The position numbers and the translations under genes are program-made. DNA of 64,000 nucleotides, taken from NCBI GenBank assembly GCA_023091665.1, contig JALJCQ010000012.1, forward strand, positions 4,030,001-4,094,000. The letters are read 5' to 3'. Under the pieces are notes generated by a model. That model was not told the DNA's origin. It worked only from the letters and a program-made list of their open reading frames with translations, and did no database searches. Numbering within the stretch: position 1 is the stretch's first letter; every line of letters starts with the position of its first letter. Source of the DNA: Pythium myriotylum. Lineage: Eukaryota; Oomycota; Peronosporomycetes; Pythiales; Pythiaceae. This document shows, piece by piece, positions 41,844-52,392 of the stretch.

Positions 41844-44332
41844 ACAGCCGATAGCGCAATCTCGTAGTCGACGTTCTTTGGTTTCTGGTGACGGGCGTCC
41901 TTCACTTCCGTGTCGTTCAACGACCGTTGGTACTTTGGTGTGTCGATGCGATTCCAGTCTTTGACGGTCAGGTCGTTTGGCGATCGTGCAACTTTGTTTG
42001 CTGGTTCCACTCGGTCGTTGTGGTCACTGGCGCGAGACGACTTGGTTCGCACTGGGAACACAATGTCATCCGGCATGGACATGATCGTGTCTTCAAAGCT
42101 CACACTCTTCGTAGTCGAGTGGTTAGTCGACACCGTTGGCATAGGCACATCAGATGATGGCGATGTACGATTCGGGATCGATGTATGAGTACAATTCGGA
42201 ACTGTCGCCTCATCGTCATCATCGTCGTCACTACCGAAGTCAGCCATGTCATCCGGCAACCGCAGTTGGCGATTCACCGTGGCCATCTTGATCGTACGCA
42301 CAATCTGAACCTTCTGGGTCTCCAGGTTCAGCACGCGATACCCCTTCGAAGTTCCTGCATACCCCAGAAACATACACTTGAACGAGCGAGGTTCCAACTT
42401 CTTCTTCTTGTCACGAGTGTCATGGGCGAAGCCAATCTCACCAAAGATCTGCGCGTCACGTAGGTTCGGGCGCTTGCCAGTCCACATTTCGTATGGCGTC
42501 AACTCGTTCACACTGTTCGGCGTGCGATTGATAAGGTACACCGCAGTATTGGCTGCTTCAGCCCACCACTTGAGGTTCACCGACTTGTGGTACAACAGAC
42601 AGCGAGTCATTTCCATCACCGTGCGGTTCATTCGTCCTGCGAGTCCATTCTGCTGTGGCGTGTGCGGCACAGTCGTGTCGTGGCGAATACCTGCGTCTTT
42701 CAACATCGCACTGAACGTTGTCGATGTGTATTCACCGCCATTGTCAGTCCGAAGACACACAATGGTACGTCCACTTTCTTTTTCCACACTGGCTTTGAAC
42801 TCCTTGAACTTGGTTGAGAGCTCATTCTTCTTCTTCATGAAGTAGATCCATACACTACGAGTGTAGTCGTCAACAAACACCGCGCCGTATCTACAGCCAC
42901 CAGGAGTCGGTACGTGAACCGGACCGAACAAATCACCGTGCACCAGTTCGAGAGGTCGTGACGACTTCACCTTGTTGGATGGTCGGCGAGGGAACGAGGC
43001 CGCATGCATCTTCCCCATACAGCACCCACCATACAGATGCCCACTGTGCAGTTCGTTGTCAGGTACCTGCGGTACTCCTTCAGTGATTGCCACAAGCCGC
43101 TTGTAGTTCGAGCTTGGGATATGGCCAATCTTGGCATGCACCTCTTCCCATGTGCTGACCGCTTGTGCGTTGTATGCTGTCGTGTCACGTGATGCCAGCT
43201 TCACATAGTATCCTTCATTCTTCTTCTGACCGACAATTGCTCGTGTTCCATTGACCGTGAAGACGCACGTGTCTCGCATGAATCGCACATTCACACCACG
43301 CTCAGTTAGCGCAGGAACAGACAATAAGTTCCGATCGAGCTTCGGGATATACAGCACATCGGACAGAGTCACAGTCTTGCCGTTGTACAAGTTCATTCTC
43401 ACCGTGCCTTGGCCGGTACCAGCAATCGTCTTTCCGTCTGCAATACGGATGTCGAGTGGATGCTCAAGCTTCACCAAGTCAATGAACTGCGTGACATCCC
43501 AGCACATGTGCGCACTCGCACCAGAGTCGACCAGCCAATCGTGTTTGCGTCCAGCATTCTCCCCTTTTGACACAACGTTGAATGCGAACGAGTCACGAGC
43601 GACACGTGCAGATCCACTTGGTTGCTGATTGTTTCGAAGTTTCCAACAGTCACTCTTCTTGTGACCCTTCTTGCCACAATAGTGACACTTGCCCGTGAAC
43701 GGTCGCGTCCAAGGTGCCGCCTTGTTCCGGTGTCCCTGGAACGCCAGTTCCTCTCTTGCCTGCGAGTCATCACGCTCGCTGTTCACCAACGTCTCCATAA
43801 CGTGGCTCAATGACACGTTGGGCGTGTTCTCCAAGATGCTGACGATCATGTCGTACTCTGATGTCAGACTTCCAAGCAACAGCACCACCTCCTGTGCCTC
43901 CACCATCACAGATCCAATCGACTGAAGCTGGAACACCAGCTCTTTGAAGCTGTCAATGTGGTGCGTCATACGTGTCCCCGGCTCCATCTTGAAGTTGTGG
44001 AGTCGTTTGTTGATCTTGATTTGATTCTTCATGGAGTCTCTGTTGTAGTGTTGCTCCAGTAACGACCATGCTTCAAGGGCAGTCTGTGCATCACGCACGT
44101 ACACTTGGTGTGTTCGAGCCACACCACCAGCGATTACACCAAGAGCCTTCAAGTCGTTCTCCATCCACTGCACAGTTGTGCGATCGTACGTCTTGTCACT
44201 TTCCGGGCGCACGATGTGCGCGAGAAGACCCTTCCGCATCAACTTCATCCTCATGTTGTATTCCCAGTGATAGTAGTTACCATCAGCGAGTTTCACGTGG
44301 TCGGCCATCGTGTCGTTGCCTCTTGGGCTCAT
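41732..44332 (-). pseudogene. Copia gag, protease and integrase part of the polyprotein
   Basis: The first ATG (44332) sits four bases inside the 5' LTR boundary. Gag-type region to residue about 210, zinc knuckle CHYCGKKGHKKSDC (216-229), aspartic protease DSGASAHM (269-276), pre-integrase region, then integrase with FVDDYTRSVW, RTDNGGEYTS and PQQNGLAGRMNRT. After the integrase comes a hydrophilic linker, and the frame is lost at the junction with RT near 41840. All cores are intact, so the damage is restricted to the second half of pol. Confidence 0.9.
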
Positions 44333-44336
44333 AACC
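44319..44336 (-). promoter_or_regulatory. Primer-binding site matching the initiator-tRNA anticodon loop
   Basis: Immediately after the 5' LTR the minus strand reads GGTTATGAGCCCAAGAGG. Its complement contains GGGCTCATAACC, the anticodon-loop sequence of initiator tRNA-Met, as in Drosophila copia, which primes from a half-tRNA. The gag ATG is inside this site. Confidence 0.75.
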
Positions 44337-44572
44337 TGTTCAGGTTTGAGAGCACTTGTCGTCTTGATGGTAAGTTGGAAAGTGAATTGATGCAAGCAGC
44401 TTATCTAACATGTACGGGTCCTAGTTCAGGCTGCCTCCTACGTCTAGCCCTCCTTCCCTTCCTCCCGGACTCATCGGACCCATCGGACTCACCACATGTC
44501 ACAGATTTGGTGTGTCCAAGTGCAGTCGATGAGTCCACAGACTCATCAGCCGAGTGTTGACGCACTTCAACA
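44337..44572 (-). repeat. Copia 5' LTR
   Basis: Same 236 bp as 38899-39134, followed by the target duplication GACTT. Confidence 0.9.
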
Positions 44573-44812
44573 GACTTTGACACCCATAGGCGGATTGCTC
44601 ATACCTGGGCACACGATGAGAGAGTGGTAGACGCGTTCGGCCGACCTAGCCATAAAATTCCGTCCAAAGGCCAATCCGAGGTTGGCCAGGCGTTGATGAT
44701 TGCCAGCGTGATATTGCAGAAGGATACTGGTGGTCTCTCTTTTTGTTTATCATCATCATTTTGTGTATCAAGTGGGACCACCACTCCGCTAGGCGTTCTC
44801 CACTCCGCGCGC

Positions 44813-45409
44813 TTACGCGTTGAAGCTCTTGGCGAATTCACTAAGGCCCGTGACCACCAAGTTCTCCACATACGACGCGAGCGTCATATTATTCGGGAGC
44901 TGGATCGCATTCACAGTCGACACCTTGAGTTTGATGGTCCACACAACCTCGGTCGTGGCGCCTTCCGGAAGGAAGCGCACGAACCCGATGTGGTCCTCCA
45001 GCACGGCACCAGGACCGATCAATACTTGGTACATGATGCTTGCGACGGCGCCGCGCGGAGCGTCGGCGATCGGCACACCAGCCGACTTGATCTGCTCCTC
45101 AGCGTTCAGGAGAGCCGGCACGAGGTGCGTGTGGCCGACGTACCCGCGCCCTGCGCCTGGCGTCACTTCATACGAGCCACCGAAGCCATCGATCCAGAGG
45201 CGCTGGATCCACGCGTCGAACGTGTCACCGACCGAAGCGTTGACCTTCTGTGTGTGGACCATCTCTGGCGACGTATTGTCTGTGTAGAGCTTCGCGGCGA
45301 CGGGGTCCAGGTAGTACAAGCCTTGGGGGAGAACGTAAGCATCGGCCGCTGAGACGGTGCTGGTGATGGCCGAGGCGACCAACGTGGCGATAACGGTGAG
45401 GAAGCGCAT
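44813..45409 (-). CDS. SRPBCC-domain protein, secreted type (copy 2)
   Basis: Encodes the same 198 residues as 30734-31330, with the signal peptide MRFLTVIATLVASAITSTVSA written there and all conserved blocks. The promoter-side sequence, including the upstream 256-bp module (about 46000-46260), is also preserved, so it is likely expressed like copy 1. Its 3' flank differs from about 130 bp downstream of the stop. Confidence 0.8.
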   Translation of the reverse strand: MRFLTVIATLVASAITSTVSAADAYVLPQGLYYLDPVAAKLYTDNTSPEMVHTQKVNASVGDTFDAWIQRLWIDGFGGSYEVTPGAGRGYVGHTHLVPALLNAEEQIKSAGVPIADAPRGAVASIMYQVLIGPGAVLEDHIGFVRFLPEGATTEVVWTIKLKVSTVNAIQLPNNMTLASYVENLVVTGLSEFAKSFNA

Positions 45410-46673
45410 TGCAGTGAACTGGTTGGCGTTGGAGAGTGGAGGAAGGTCCGAGAGATTTTCGTGCGGAAGCGAAAGTTCGTAAGTGAGACCGTCGAAACCG
45501 CGGCCGTCTTGAGTCGACCGAGTCGGGCGAATTCGATATAGTTCATTGCTATTCCACCACGAAGAGGATAGTTTACCTCAATTGGTCTTGCTGCTCGAGT
45601 CGGTTTGGACTCATGCACTTGACGAGGGGTCTGCCGCATGGTCTGGCTCGTATCGCGTCGACCTTCAGTTCTGCACGAGTGTGCAACACCGAGACGATGG
45701 GCCGCCGACGCCGAGAGTGGTGGTCTGTGGATCAGCAAGACACAGCTGTTGGATGCGTTGTGTCGTCAGATAGTGTTGCACAGAGTACGGGAGACTAGAA
45801 GTGGATCAACGTTCTGTGTGGCGGTGTCACGTCGACGATTCCGTTGCCACATTGTCACTTCACACGAGTTCATTGTGGTTCAACATGTGTTTCTCACTTG
45901 TGCTGGCATCTGTCAACTGTCGACGGATGGGATGGTCATGTTCGCACAGAACCCACCCACTCCTTGCCGACGTTCACTGGTGCGCTGGCTTTACCATGCC
46001 GCGGTGATCCCGAGCCGAAGGAAGCCACTTCCTCCTGAGTCAGCAGGGAGTAGCTTCCAGATACAGTGACTGAGGAGTCCTGAGTCACTCTATCTATCTG
46101 ATCACAGGTGGTGGGTCCAGCTGACAGAGATGATGATTGTATCCACGATGTCGAGATTCCATCTGTTCGGAGATTAGCGCGTGGGGGGAGGAATGAAGAT
46201 CGGGGATCAACATCCGATTTTTCTCAGTTGGCTACCCCCACAGGGCGATAATCTGTTGATGGCGGCAATCTGTTAATGGAGTTGGACGGACATACTCTCC
46301 TTCTGCTCTCGATTGTTCATGCATGCATCCATGGGAAACGCGCCGGGAGGCGGCTACATGACCGGATGCCTGGTTTTTGACGAAGAAGTCATGGGGCCAA
46401 CCGATCTAGCAAGTACCAGTGAGAGCTACTACCATCGGAAGCAATTGACCACAAGATAATCAAATTTGAGAAATGGCGGCAAGCAATTGTAATTGGCATG
46501 ATCAGTTGAGACCGAACGATAGATTGTGTATTCCACAATATGTCAAGTCATCGAGCTCATGAACCTGGATAAGACCCCGAGATTTGGTGGGGTGGACGAT
46601 AAGCGATGACTCCACCACACCCAGCCTCGGCGAGCATTCTCCGCTGTCGAGGCCGGGTTGGATCTGGCAAGTA

Positions 46674-47195
46674 TCAGAGCTTTCCACCAGCAGCAACGGT
46701 CTCCGCAAGCTTGGTGAGGGCTCCGTCGACCATTGGCTGGACAATCGCTGCAATCTCTTCAAACGTTGAATTGCCCGAAGGTGTGAGCTTGATTGTCCAG
46801 ACAACCTCCGTCTCTTTGTGGGTGTTCGGAACGAAACGCACAAAGCCAAGATGGTCGGTGATGGGTAATGGTCCTGGCTTGGTGATCTTGTACATGATGC
46901 TAGGGACAGCGCCATCGGCATCGTTCTCGGATGGCAGCCCAACAGACAGAATCACTTCTTCCATGCCATACTCGGAGAGCAGCCGCACGTGGTTGAGGTA
47001 CCCACGCCCCTCACCTGGGGAAACTGTCTCGGTATCACGAAGCCACGTGTGCTTGATCCAAGCGTCCAGCGCCTGCCCAGAGTTGACCTGGAGGTGCTGC
47101 CTGCTGACGACTTCGCGGCCGCGGTTGGCCGCATACTGGCTCCCACCTTCTTCGTCGAGCAAGAAGGAGTCTTCGGGAAGTGTGTAGATGGCCAT
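46674..47195 (-). CDS. SRPBCC-domain protein, cytosolic type (copy 2)
   Basis: 173 residues, same protein as at 28948-29469; one silent difference is visible in the codon before IMYKI. Divergent neighbour of the SDR gene end at 47729, on the same strand. Confidence 0.75.
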   Translation of the reverse strand: MAIYTLPEDSFLLDEEGGSQYAANRGREVVSRQHLQVNSGQALDAWIKHTWLRDTETVSPGEGRGYLNHVRLLSEYGMEEVILSVGLPSENDADGAVPSIMYKITKPGPLPITDHLGFVRFVPNTHKETEVVWTIKLTPSGNSTFEEIAAIVQPMVDGALTKLAETVAAGGKL

Positions 47196-47728
47196 GGTAG
47201 ACTGTGAAAGGAAATCGAATGTGATGGCCAACGCTTTTCGAAATGAGCCCTGCAAAGCAGGACTTCGTCATGTTCATGCCCAACCTTCACTCTAGGACAG
47301 TGTGACTAATCGAAGTAGACCTCTCATCGATCCCACCCTGGATTGTGCACTTGTGTGAGCTATTGCGCCACCAAGCATTGAATGTGAAAAAAAGGTACGT
47401 TTGTAAGTTTTGCAAAAACAAAAACGCAGCACCATATGGTCATGACGGAGAGGGCGTCCGTCGCGATCATTCCAGGATAAGCTGCAAGGAGATTACTGAC
47501 TGACGAGCTAGACGGAGTGTGCGAGTGGGGATCCCAAACCAATTCCATCAGGCGTTACGCTGTAGATGCCATGAACAAAACCAATACGCACACCACGTGA
47601 CAGCGTCTAGAGAACAAGAGAAGATTCTGCATGGTAGTATCCAGTATCCAGATTACACAACCTCGTAGTTGTTTATTGTCATCCAGCGCAGGGAGGCGCG
47701 CGGCTCGAAAGCCTCACGAGCCATGACT

Positions 47729-48442
47729 CTACCACGGCAGAGCCGCGCCGTCGTAGTTCATGAACGTACCCGAGTCTTCGAGGGCGACGCCACTGATGAC
47801 CCTGAAGAGCCCATCCACGCTCTCCTTGGCCGAGATGGCGTTCGGGTCCTTGTTGAGACCTGTCGCGACGTAGCCCGGGTGGAGCGACGCAACGATGATC
47901 TTGTCGTCGCGTAGATCGTGCGCGAGGGTCCTACTGATCATATTCAGGGCGGACTTGGACGAACGGTAGCCATACATACCACCAGCAGGAATGGGGACGC
48001 CTTCGATGGATGTGTTGAGCGTGATGCTGCCAACGTATGAAGAGATATGCGCGACAGTCGCGCTGCCGTGGGCTACAGCGGCAAGCTTGAGGTTCGGACG
48101 AAGCGCCTTCGTCAGGAGGAACGGTGCGATGGCGTTGACCTCGAATTGCTCCAGAAGCGTCTGTTTGGTCTCGTTTTCGAATGTACCGCCGCGGAAGATA
48201 CCGGCGTTGTTAATGAGCAGATCGATTGGCGTATCGTGGAGATCCCTAGCAGTGCGCATGATAGCCGCCTCGTCGTTCGTGTCGAGCTGAATGAGCTTGA
48301 AGGGCTTGATGGCCTTCAGCGCCGCAGAGTTAGCGACGTCACGCGCAGTGGCGATGACGCGCCACCCTTCGTCGGTGTACTTCATCGCGAGCTCGAGACC
48401 AATGCCGCGGTTGCTACCGGTAATCAGGACGGTCTTGGTCAT
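47729..48442 (-). CDS. Short-chain dehydrogenase/reductase (SDR), classical type
   Basis: 237 residues. Cofactor motif TGSNRGIG at residues 7-14, structural NNAG (in LLINNAGIFRGG), catalytic Ser in HISSYVGS and the YxxxK pair in YGYRSSKSALN, then the LHPGYVATGL loop after strand six, all in the expected order for NAD(P)-dependent classical SDRs of this length. An acidic residue is not visible right after the Gly-rich loop, so cofactor preference is open. Likely a cytosolic carbonyl or alcohol oxidoreductase; substrate unknown. Its last 40 codons lie in SRPBCC segment copy 2 and are duplicated at 53412-53526. Confidence 0.9.
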   Translation of the reverse strand: MTKTVLITGSNRGIGLELAMKYTDEGWRVIATARDVANSAALKAIKPFKLIQLDTNDEAAIMRTARDLHDTPIDLLINNAGIFRGGTFENETKQTLLEQFEVNAIAPFLLTKALRPNLKLAAVAHGSATVAHISSYVGSITLNTSIEGVPIPAGGMYGYRSSKSALNMISRTLAHDLRDDKIIVASLHPGYVATGLNKDPNAISAKESVDGLFRVISGVALEDSGTFMNYDGAALPW

Positions 48443-48482
48443 GGTGAAGTTGGGCGGTGACTTGGCTTCTGAGCGGCGGAGA

Positions 48483-48496
48483 AAGATTTCAAGTGA
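48483..48496 (-). promoter_or_regulatory. Inr-like element of the SDR gene
   Basis: TCACTTGAAATCTT on the minus strand, about 45 bp before the ATG, resembles the oomycete initiator TCAYTYY-NNAWTTT. Confidence 0.4.
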
Positions 48497-48533
48497 GAGC
48501 GGTCAACGGAATGATCCCGGCAGGATATGGTAG

Positions 48534-49353
48534 GGCTCGAGTGGGTTTGGGCCGGACCTGTCTCCTCCGAACAACGTCGTTAGTTGACTGTGTCGCCGGA
48601 TCGCGTTGTTCAAGTTGGAGTCCCAACCGGTGAGACGTGACATTCATAGTATGTGTAGAGTTTTATGTTCAGGACCTGGGGTAACGCAATGAACGTTGTC
48701 AAGACACCATGCTCGCTGATTCCTTCCGGTTGGGGCAATCAGCTTCGGAGGTTGGATTGGCGCCATCGCGACAAAGCGTCTGCGTTCGAGTGCTCTTCAC
48801 GCCTCGAGATGTCGCACGATCAGCCTCAAGAGGACGGAGTGTCGGTGGCGGGGTCATCACCATTTACAAACAGATCCGTTTGATCGATCTGGTTTGCGCG
48901 TGGCTGCCACCACACGTTGTAGTCTACTTGTCCGTCGAAGGTCCGGGGCCTAGAATTGTTTGTGAGATGGTTCGAAAGCTCTTTCTATGCACCTCAACTG
49001 ATCACCCACAACCTTCCTCCACTCGCAGTCGATACTGTAAATCGTTTCCATATGTGACATTGCCACAAAGTCGTATACAGTATCTCAGTGTAGTACCGTA
49101 GACATGTACAAACTCGCGATTGTGCAGCACCCAGTCATTATCGAAGATTACATTATAAGAAAAAAGTCCAGATTTGTTACTCGTCCAACAATTTCATGGA
49201 AGGAGACCGCACGGAGAAGCGGAATAGATTACGATCAAGTTTCCACACGAGCCAATCGTATCCAGTGCGTTCACGCTTGGTCTTGTTTCGAGTCCCACAA
49301 CACAAGACGAATTGCTGGAAGCCAGAAAGTCGAGTCTACGAGGAAAGCAAAGT
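48534..49353. other. Gap between SDR and the M96-type pseudogene
   Basis: No gene supported; short frames only on both strands. It presumably contains the promoter regions of the two divergent loci. Confidence 0.35.
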
Positions 49354-50597
49354 ATGGTAGAGGGGAGAAACCGAGGGGTAACCATCACGATGCACGTGAC
49401 GAAGACGTCTCGGTCAACTGGTCATAACCGCTCAATCGAGCTTCGGCACCTGCGACGGCAAGTCATGAAATTGAAACAACAACTCGAAATACTCGAGCGA
49501 CGGGAGGATCAAGCAGTAGCATTTCACGCCCCAACGATGACGGAAATACGGACGATGGTCTGGAGGAAGTTGGCCATGCGTGAACACCAAATGAGACTCA
49601 CCTCCGTGGCAGAGAATACGAAACTGAAGAAGCTACAGAATGACATGCGTGCAATCTACGCCGGCATCAGCACGTACATCCAGAGGAAGTGTGAGAGCCC
49701 GCCCGTGGTAAGTCCGAAACTGCAAACGAACAAAAAAAGCACTCTCACAATGATGTTATGGTATTCCTGTCCTGTCAGCAAACGCAAAGCCTTGAGAGGA
49801 CCTCAAGTAACTGCATTGATGAGGTCAACAATGAGTTCGATTTGGTCGATGAAGTTGACTTATGGAGAATGATACCCAAGCTCGACAGTCAATTCTCCAG
49901 AACTGAGCGAGTCATGACGCTTTTGCGGGCTCGCCAAGAGGTTGGATGCAGCGAAAATCGGATTCTACGACACCCAGATCTTGGCGCTGAGGTCGAAAGC
50001 CTCGAATCCGCCTCGTTGCCTTTTTCAGGCGCATTTGTCATGCAGGTCGTGTGGGGTTTGCTCCCCTGGATGCTCGCCGACGAACACGTCGCGAAGGTAT
50101 CGCCACCGATATTCCATCTTGTCGACACCAAAGCAAACGGTTTAGAGACTGACTGGCCTTACGTGTAGAATAGACAGTGTTGTCCAGATACCATAGAGAT
50201 GCACCACCAAGTGCGAGTCAACGAGCCGTCTGCGCAGAGTGTGCTGCACGCTGTGCGAGTGAGTCGACGCTACGGCCCAATGGAGCGGATTGTCGTCGTC
50301 GTGTCGTCTCTCTTCAGGGTCCTGGAGTGCGAATCCGGGGCGTTCAAAGGGGCCAGCATCGCTCATACGTGCTGGATCACTGCTGACGATATCTTTCAAG
50401 CGGTGAATGGCACTGCGTCACGTCTGTCGGTCGCAGCTAGCGCGGCATTTGAGAGACGAGAAATGGGAGCCGATGTTCCTAAAGCAAACCACCCGTCTGC
50501 CTCATTTCTTGAAGGAGTTATTCGAGCTCAGACGAACTCGCTCATACAACGCTTGGAGAGCCAGCTACTTTCAGTATCAACTGCGGTACGAGATTGA
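49354..50597 (+). pseudogene. M96-type gene with frameshift and stop
   Basis: From ATG 49354 the frame gives a coiled coil with basic flank (RSIELRHLRRQVMKLKQQLE, MVWRKLAMREHQMRLTS). Around the A7 run at about 49733 the sense frame moves to the next one, reading IDEVNNEFDLVDEVDLWRM and on to DTKANGLETDWPYV. A TAG at 50166 interrupts it, and the same frame continues with VSRRYGPMERIVVVVSSLFR and FKGASIAHTCWIT, matching the RRY...DR-VVVW pattern of the START-like half. It ends at 50597. Two lesions in an otherwise readable gene suggest a recent pseudogene; an intron covering the first break cannot be excluded. Confidence 0.5.
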
Positions 50598-51140
50598 GGG
50601 AAGGTAAGGTCTACTTTCTGATGTGGCCATGCGAGTATCCGGATTTCATTTTCGAAATTACTCGAATCAGCTGATCTCGAGGAATTCTCCGACCCTGGTC
50701 TTCACAAGCCTTCTCATCATACTAGAAAGAACTGATAGTCCGTTAAGCGTTAACCGTAAAAAAAGACACACACACATGCGTCCAAAGCAGAAAATATTGG
50801 TACCGAACGTCGCTGATGATGTGATGTTAAGCGAAGTCCACTGAGTGCAATCCCTATACTGCCGCTGGGGTAGCGACGTTCTGTGAACGCATTCACCTCG
50901 TGAGACCGAACCTCTTCTGACGGGCCTGAATGTAGATCCAGGCTTCCACGCAAGCCAACCATGACATTCAGGAACGTGTGCGAGATCAAGCGACTGTCCC
51001 GGTCAACTCGTTCATACAGTGCCTTCACTATTGTTGCTTTGCTTTATTTCGTTGATTTTTTTTTTTCGACAACCAACGTCCATGGTGGCCATCCACTCAC
51101 CAGTGCGTCGAGAAGGGTAAGTCGCTATATGTATTACCCG
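50598..51140. other. Stretch without a recognised gene
   Basis: AT-richer than its surroundings, only short frames, a T9 run at 51055. Nothing recognised. Confidence 0.4.
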
Positions 51141-51185
51141 TAGCTATTAGGAATCATCGTGTTGATCTCAATAGACCTTACTTGG
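51141..51185 (+). mobile_element. LINE 3' tail without simple repeat
   Basis: GTAGCTATTAGGAATCATC ... TCTCAATAGACCTTAC matches the LINE 3' motif; no (TCA)n tail is present. It ends about 45 bp from the stop codon of the MIF gene. Confidence 0.5.
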
Positions 51186-51229
51186 GAACGAACCATCCGT
51201 TCGGGACGATGAGATTCTAGTATCAATAC

Positions 51230-51680
51230 CTAATGGCCGGCAGCTAGGTGCGCGGCTAGCTTTCCAAAGAGGCCTACATTCGTAGGGCTGGCGTCCTGGA
51301 GGCCTATGAAGACACGCGCAGGCGCGATCCCGAGTTGCGTGGAGAGGATATCGGTAATGCCAGCAACTGTGCTCGGATTGTGAACCACGTCGATATTGCC
51401 AATGTTGCGGATGTCGACGAACGCACAAAGCTACACGACCAATGCACAGTAAACACCAAATTCGTCACCAATGGTACATTCTCTGACAATTTCTCACCTC
51501 TGTCGAGCCGCCAAAGAATAGCTTCTTCCCTAGGTCAAGGTCGATGAATACCGAATGCGGGTTGCACTTGATGGTCTCGATGATTTTGTCGGAAATAGCC
51601 TTGACCAGAACACTGACGTCGTCGCCGTGCTGCTGCTGAGCGAGCCTCGTAGCGTTGGTCGTGACACGAATGAACGGCAT
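51230..51680 (-). CDS. Macrophage migration inhibitory factor (MIF)-like protein, two exons
   Basis: Exon 1 51680-51498 (61 codons), intron 51497-51431 (67 nt, GTGAGA..GTGTAG), exon 2 51430-51230 (66 codons and stop): 127 residues. It starts Met-Pro (MPFIRVTTNA), giving the N-terminal Pro2 that is the catalytic base of MIF tautomerases. FIDLDLGKKLFFGGSTE matches the strand leading to the FGGS motif, exon 2 opens LCAFVDIRNIGNI like the CALxxLxSIG block, and ARVFIGLQDASPTNVG matches the RVYIxxxDxxxxNVG block. MIF family members form trimers with keto-enol tautomerase activity. The usual Lys32 and Asn97 equivalents should be checked. No signal peptide from this start; an open extension upstream lacks ATG. 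Probably functional. Confidence 0.85.
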
Positions 51681-52051
51681 GGCGACCAGCGGCGTGTCTC
51701 GAGAGGAACTTGGTGAAATCAAAACTGATGAAGCGGCCGGAGCGGTTTCGGCAACCGCAATACATGCAGCAGTCGCGCACAAGTGATATCAACGGGGGAG
51801 GTAAATGACGATGATCCCACAACCTGCACTCTGTCCTCATGGGGCTAATCGTGCGACATTATGAGGTAAGAAGATAACTCGAGAACAAACGCTCTGTCGA
51901 CATTGGGCCAATTGCTCTGAACCTACCTCCACTGGAGTACATTCTACTAAGCCTTTGGGGTACATCCAATCAGTTCTTTGGGTTCACTAGTAATCATCCT
52001 CGTGCATTGGATCGAATACATGATCACTGGATGGCATCCGTCCGTCCATCT

Positions 52052-52309
52052 CCATCAACAGATTATCGCCATGTGGGGGTAGCCAACTGAGAAAAATCGG
52101 ACATTGATCCCCGATCTTCATTCCTTCCCCCACGCGCTAATCTCCGAACAGATGGAATCTCGACATCGTGGATACAATCATCATCTCTGTCAGCTGGACC
52201 CACCACCTGTGATCAGATAGATAGAGTGACTCAGGACTCCTCAGTCACTGTATCTGGAAGCTACTCCCTGCTGACTCAGGAGGAAGTGGCTTCCTTCGGC
52301 TCGGGATCA
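52052..52309 (+). repeat. 256-bp module upstream of the MDR gene
   Basis: Near-identical to 29885-30140 in the SRPBCC segments, ending at the same GGGATCA. Here it ends 23 bp before the Inr and 83 bp before the start codon of the MDR gene. The stretch 51782-52051 holds no gene. Confidence 0.75.
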
Positions 52310-52332
52310 GGGTGAGCATTTTGTCTGCGAGA

Positions 52333-52345
52333 TCATTCTGCAACT
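52333..52345 (+). promoter_or_regulatory. Oomycete Inr element of the MDR gene
   Basis: TCATTCTGCAACT matches the oomycete initiator core TCATTYYNCAWTT at all but one position, 48-60 bp upstream of the ATG. This is the clearest such motif in the window. Confidence 0.65.
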
Positions 52346-52392
52346 CGACTCGTCTTGATTCCAACCCACACGCCAACCCACCGACAACCAAG

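Larger units (their letters stand above)
38899..44572 (-). mobile_element. Copia (Ty1) LTR retrotransposon with apparently identical LTRs and 5-bp target duplication
   Basis: The element reads on the minus strand: 5' LTR 44572-44337, 3' LTR 39134-38899, each 236 bp, TG..CA, with no difference seen by eye. GACTT flanks it at 38894-38898 and 44573-44577. The order protease, integrase, RT, RNase H defines Copia. Pol is broken by a frameshift near 41840 and an insertion of about 1 kb between RT and RNase H, so this copy is dead although its LTRs look freshly inserted. Confidence 0.95.
44681..47850 (-). repeat. SRPBCC segment, copy 2 (inverted)
   Basis: Reverse complement of copies 1 and 3. Relative to copy 1 it continues beyond 47539 through 47850, where it overlaps the 3' end of the SDR gene, and this extra part is shared with copy 3 (53412-53740). 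Homology ends at about 44681, near the Copia insertion. Confidence 0.95.

Noticed and set aside
49733..49758. Intron explaining the frame change in the M96-type pseudogene
   Set aside because: No convincing GT..AG pair joins the two frames, and a separate in-frame TAG follows at 50166; decay is the simpler reading, though not proven.
52312..52392. 27-residue N-terminal extension of the MDR protein
   Set aside because: It begins with GTG and overlaps the Inr; the ATG at 52393 is the plausible eukaryotic start.
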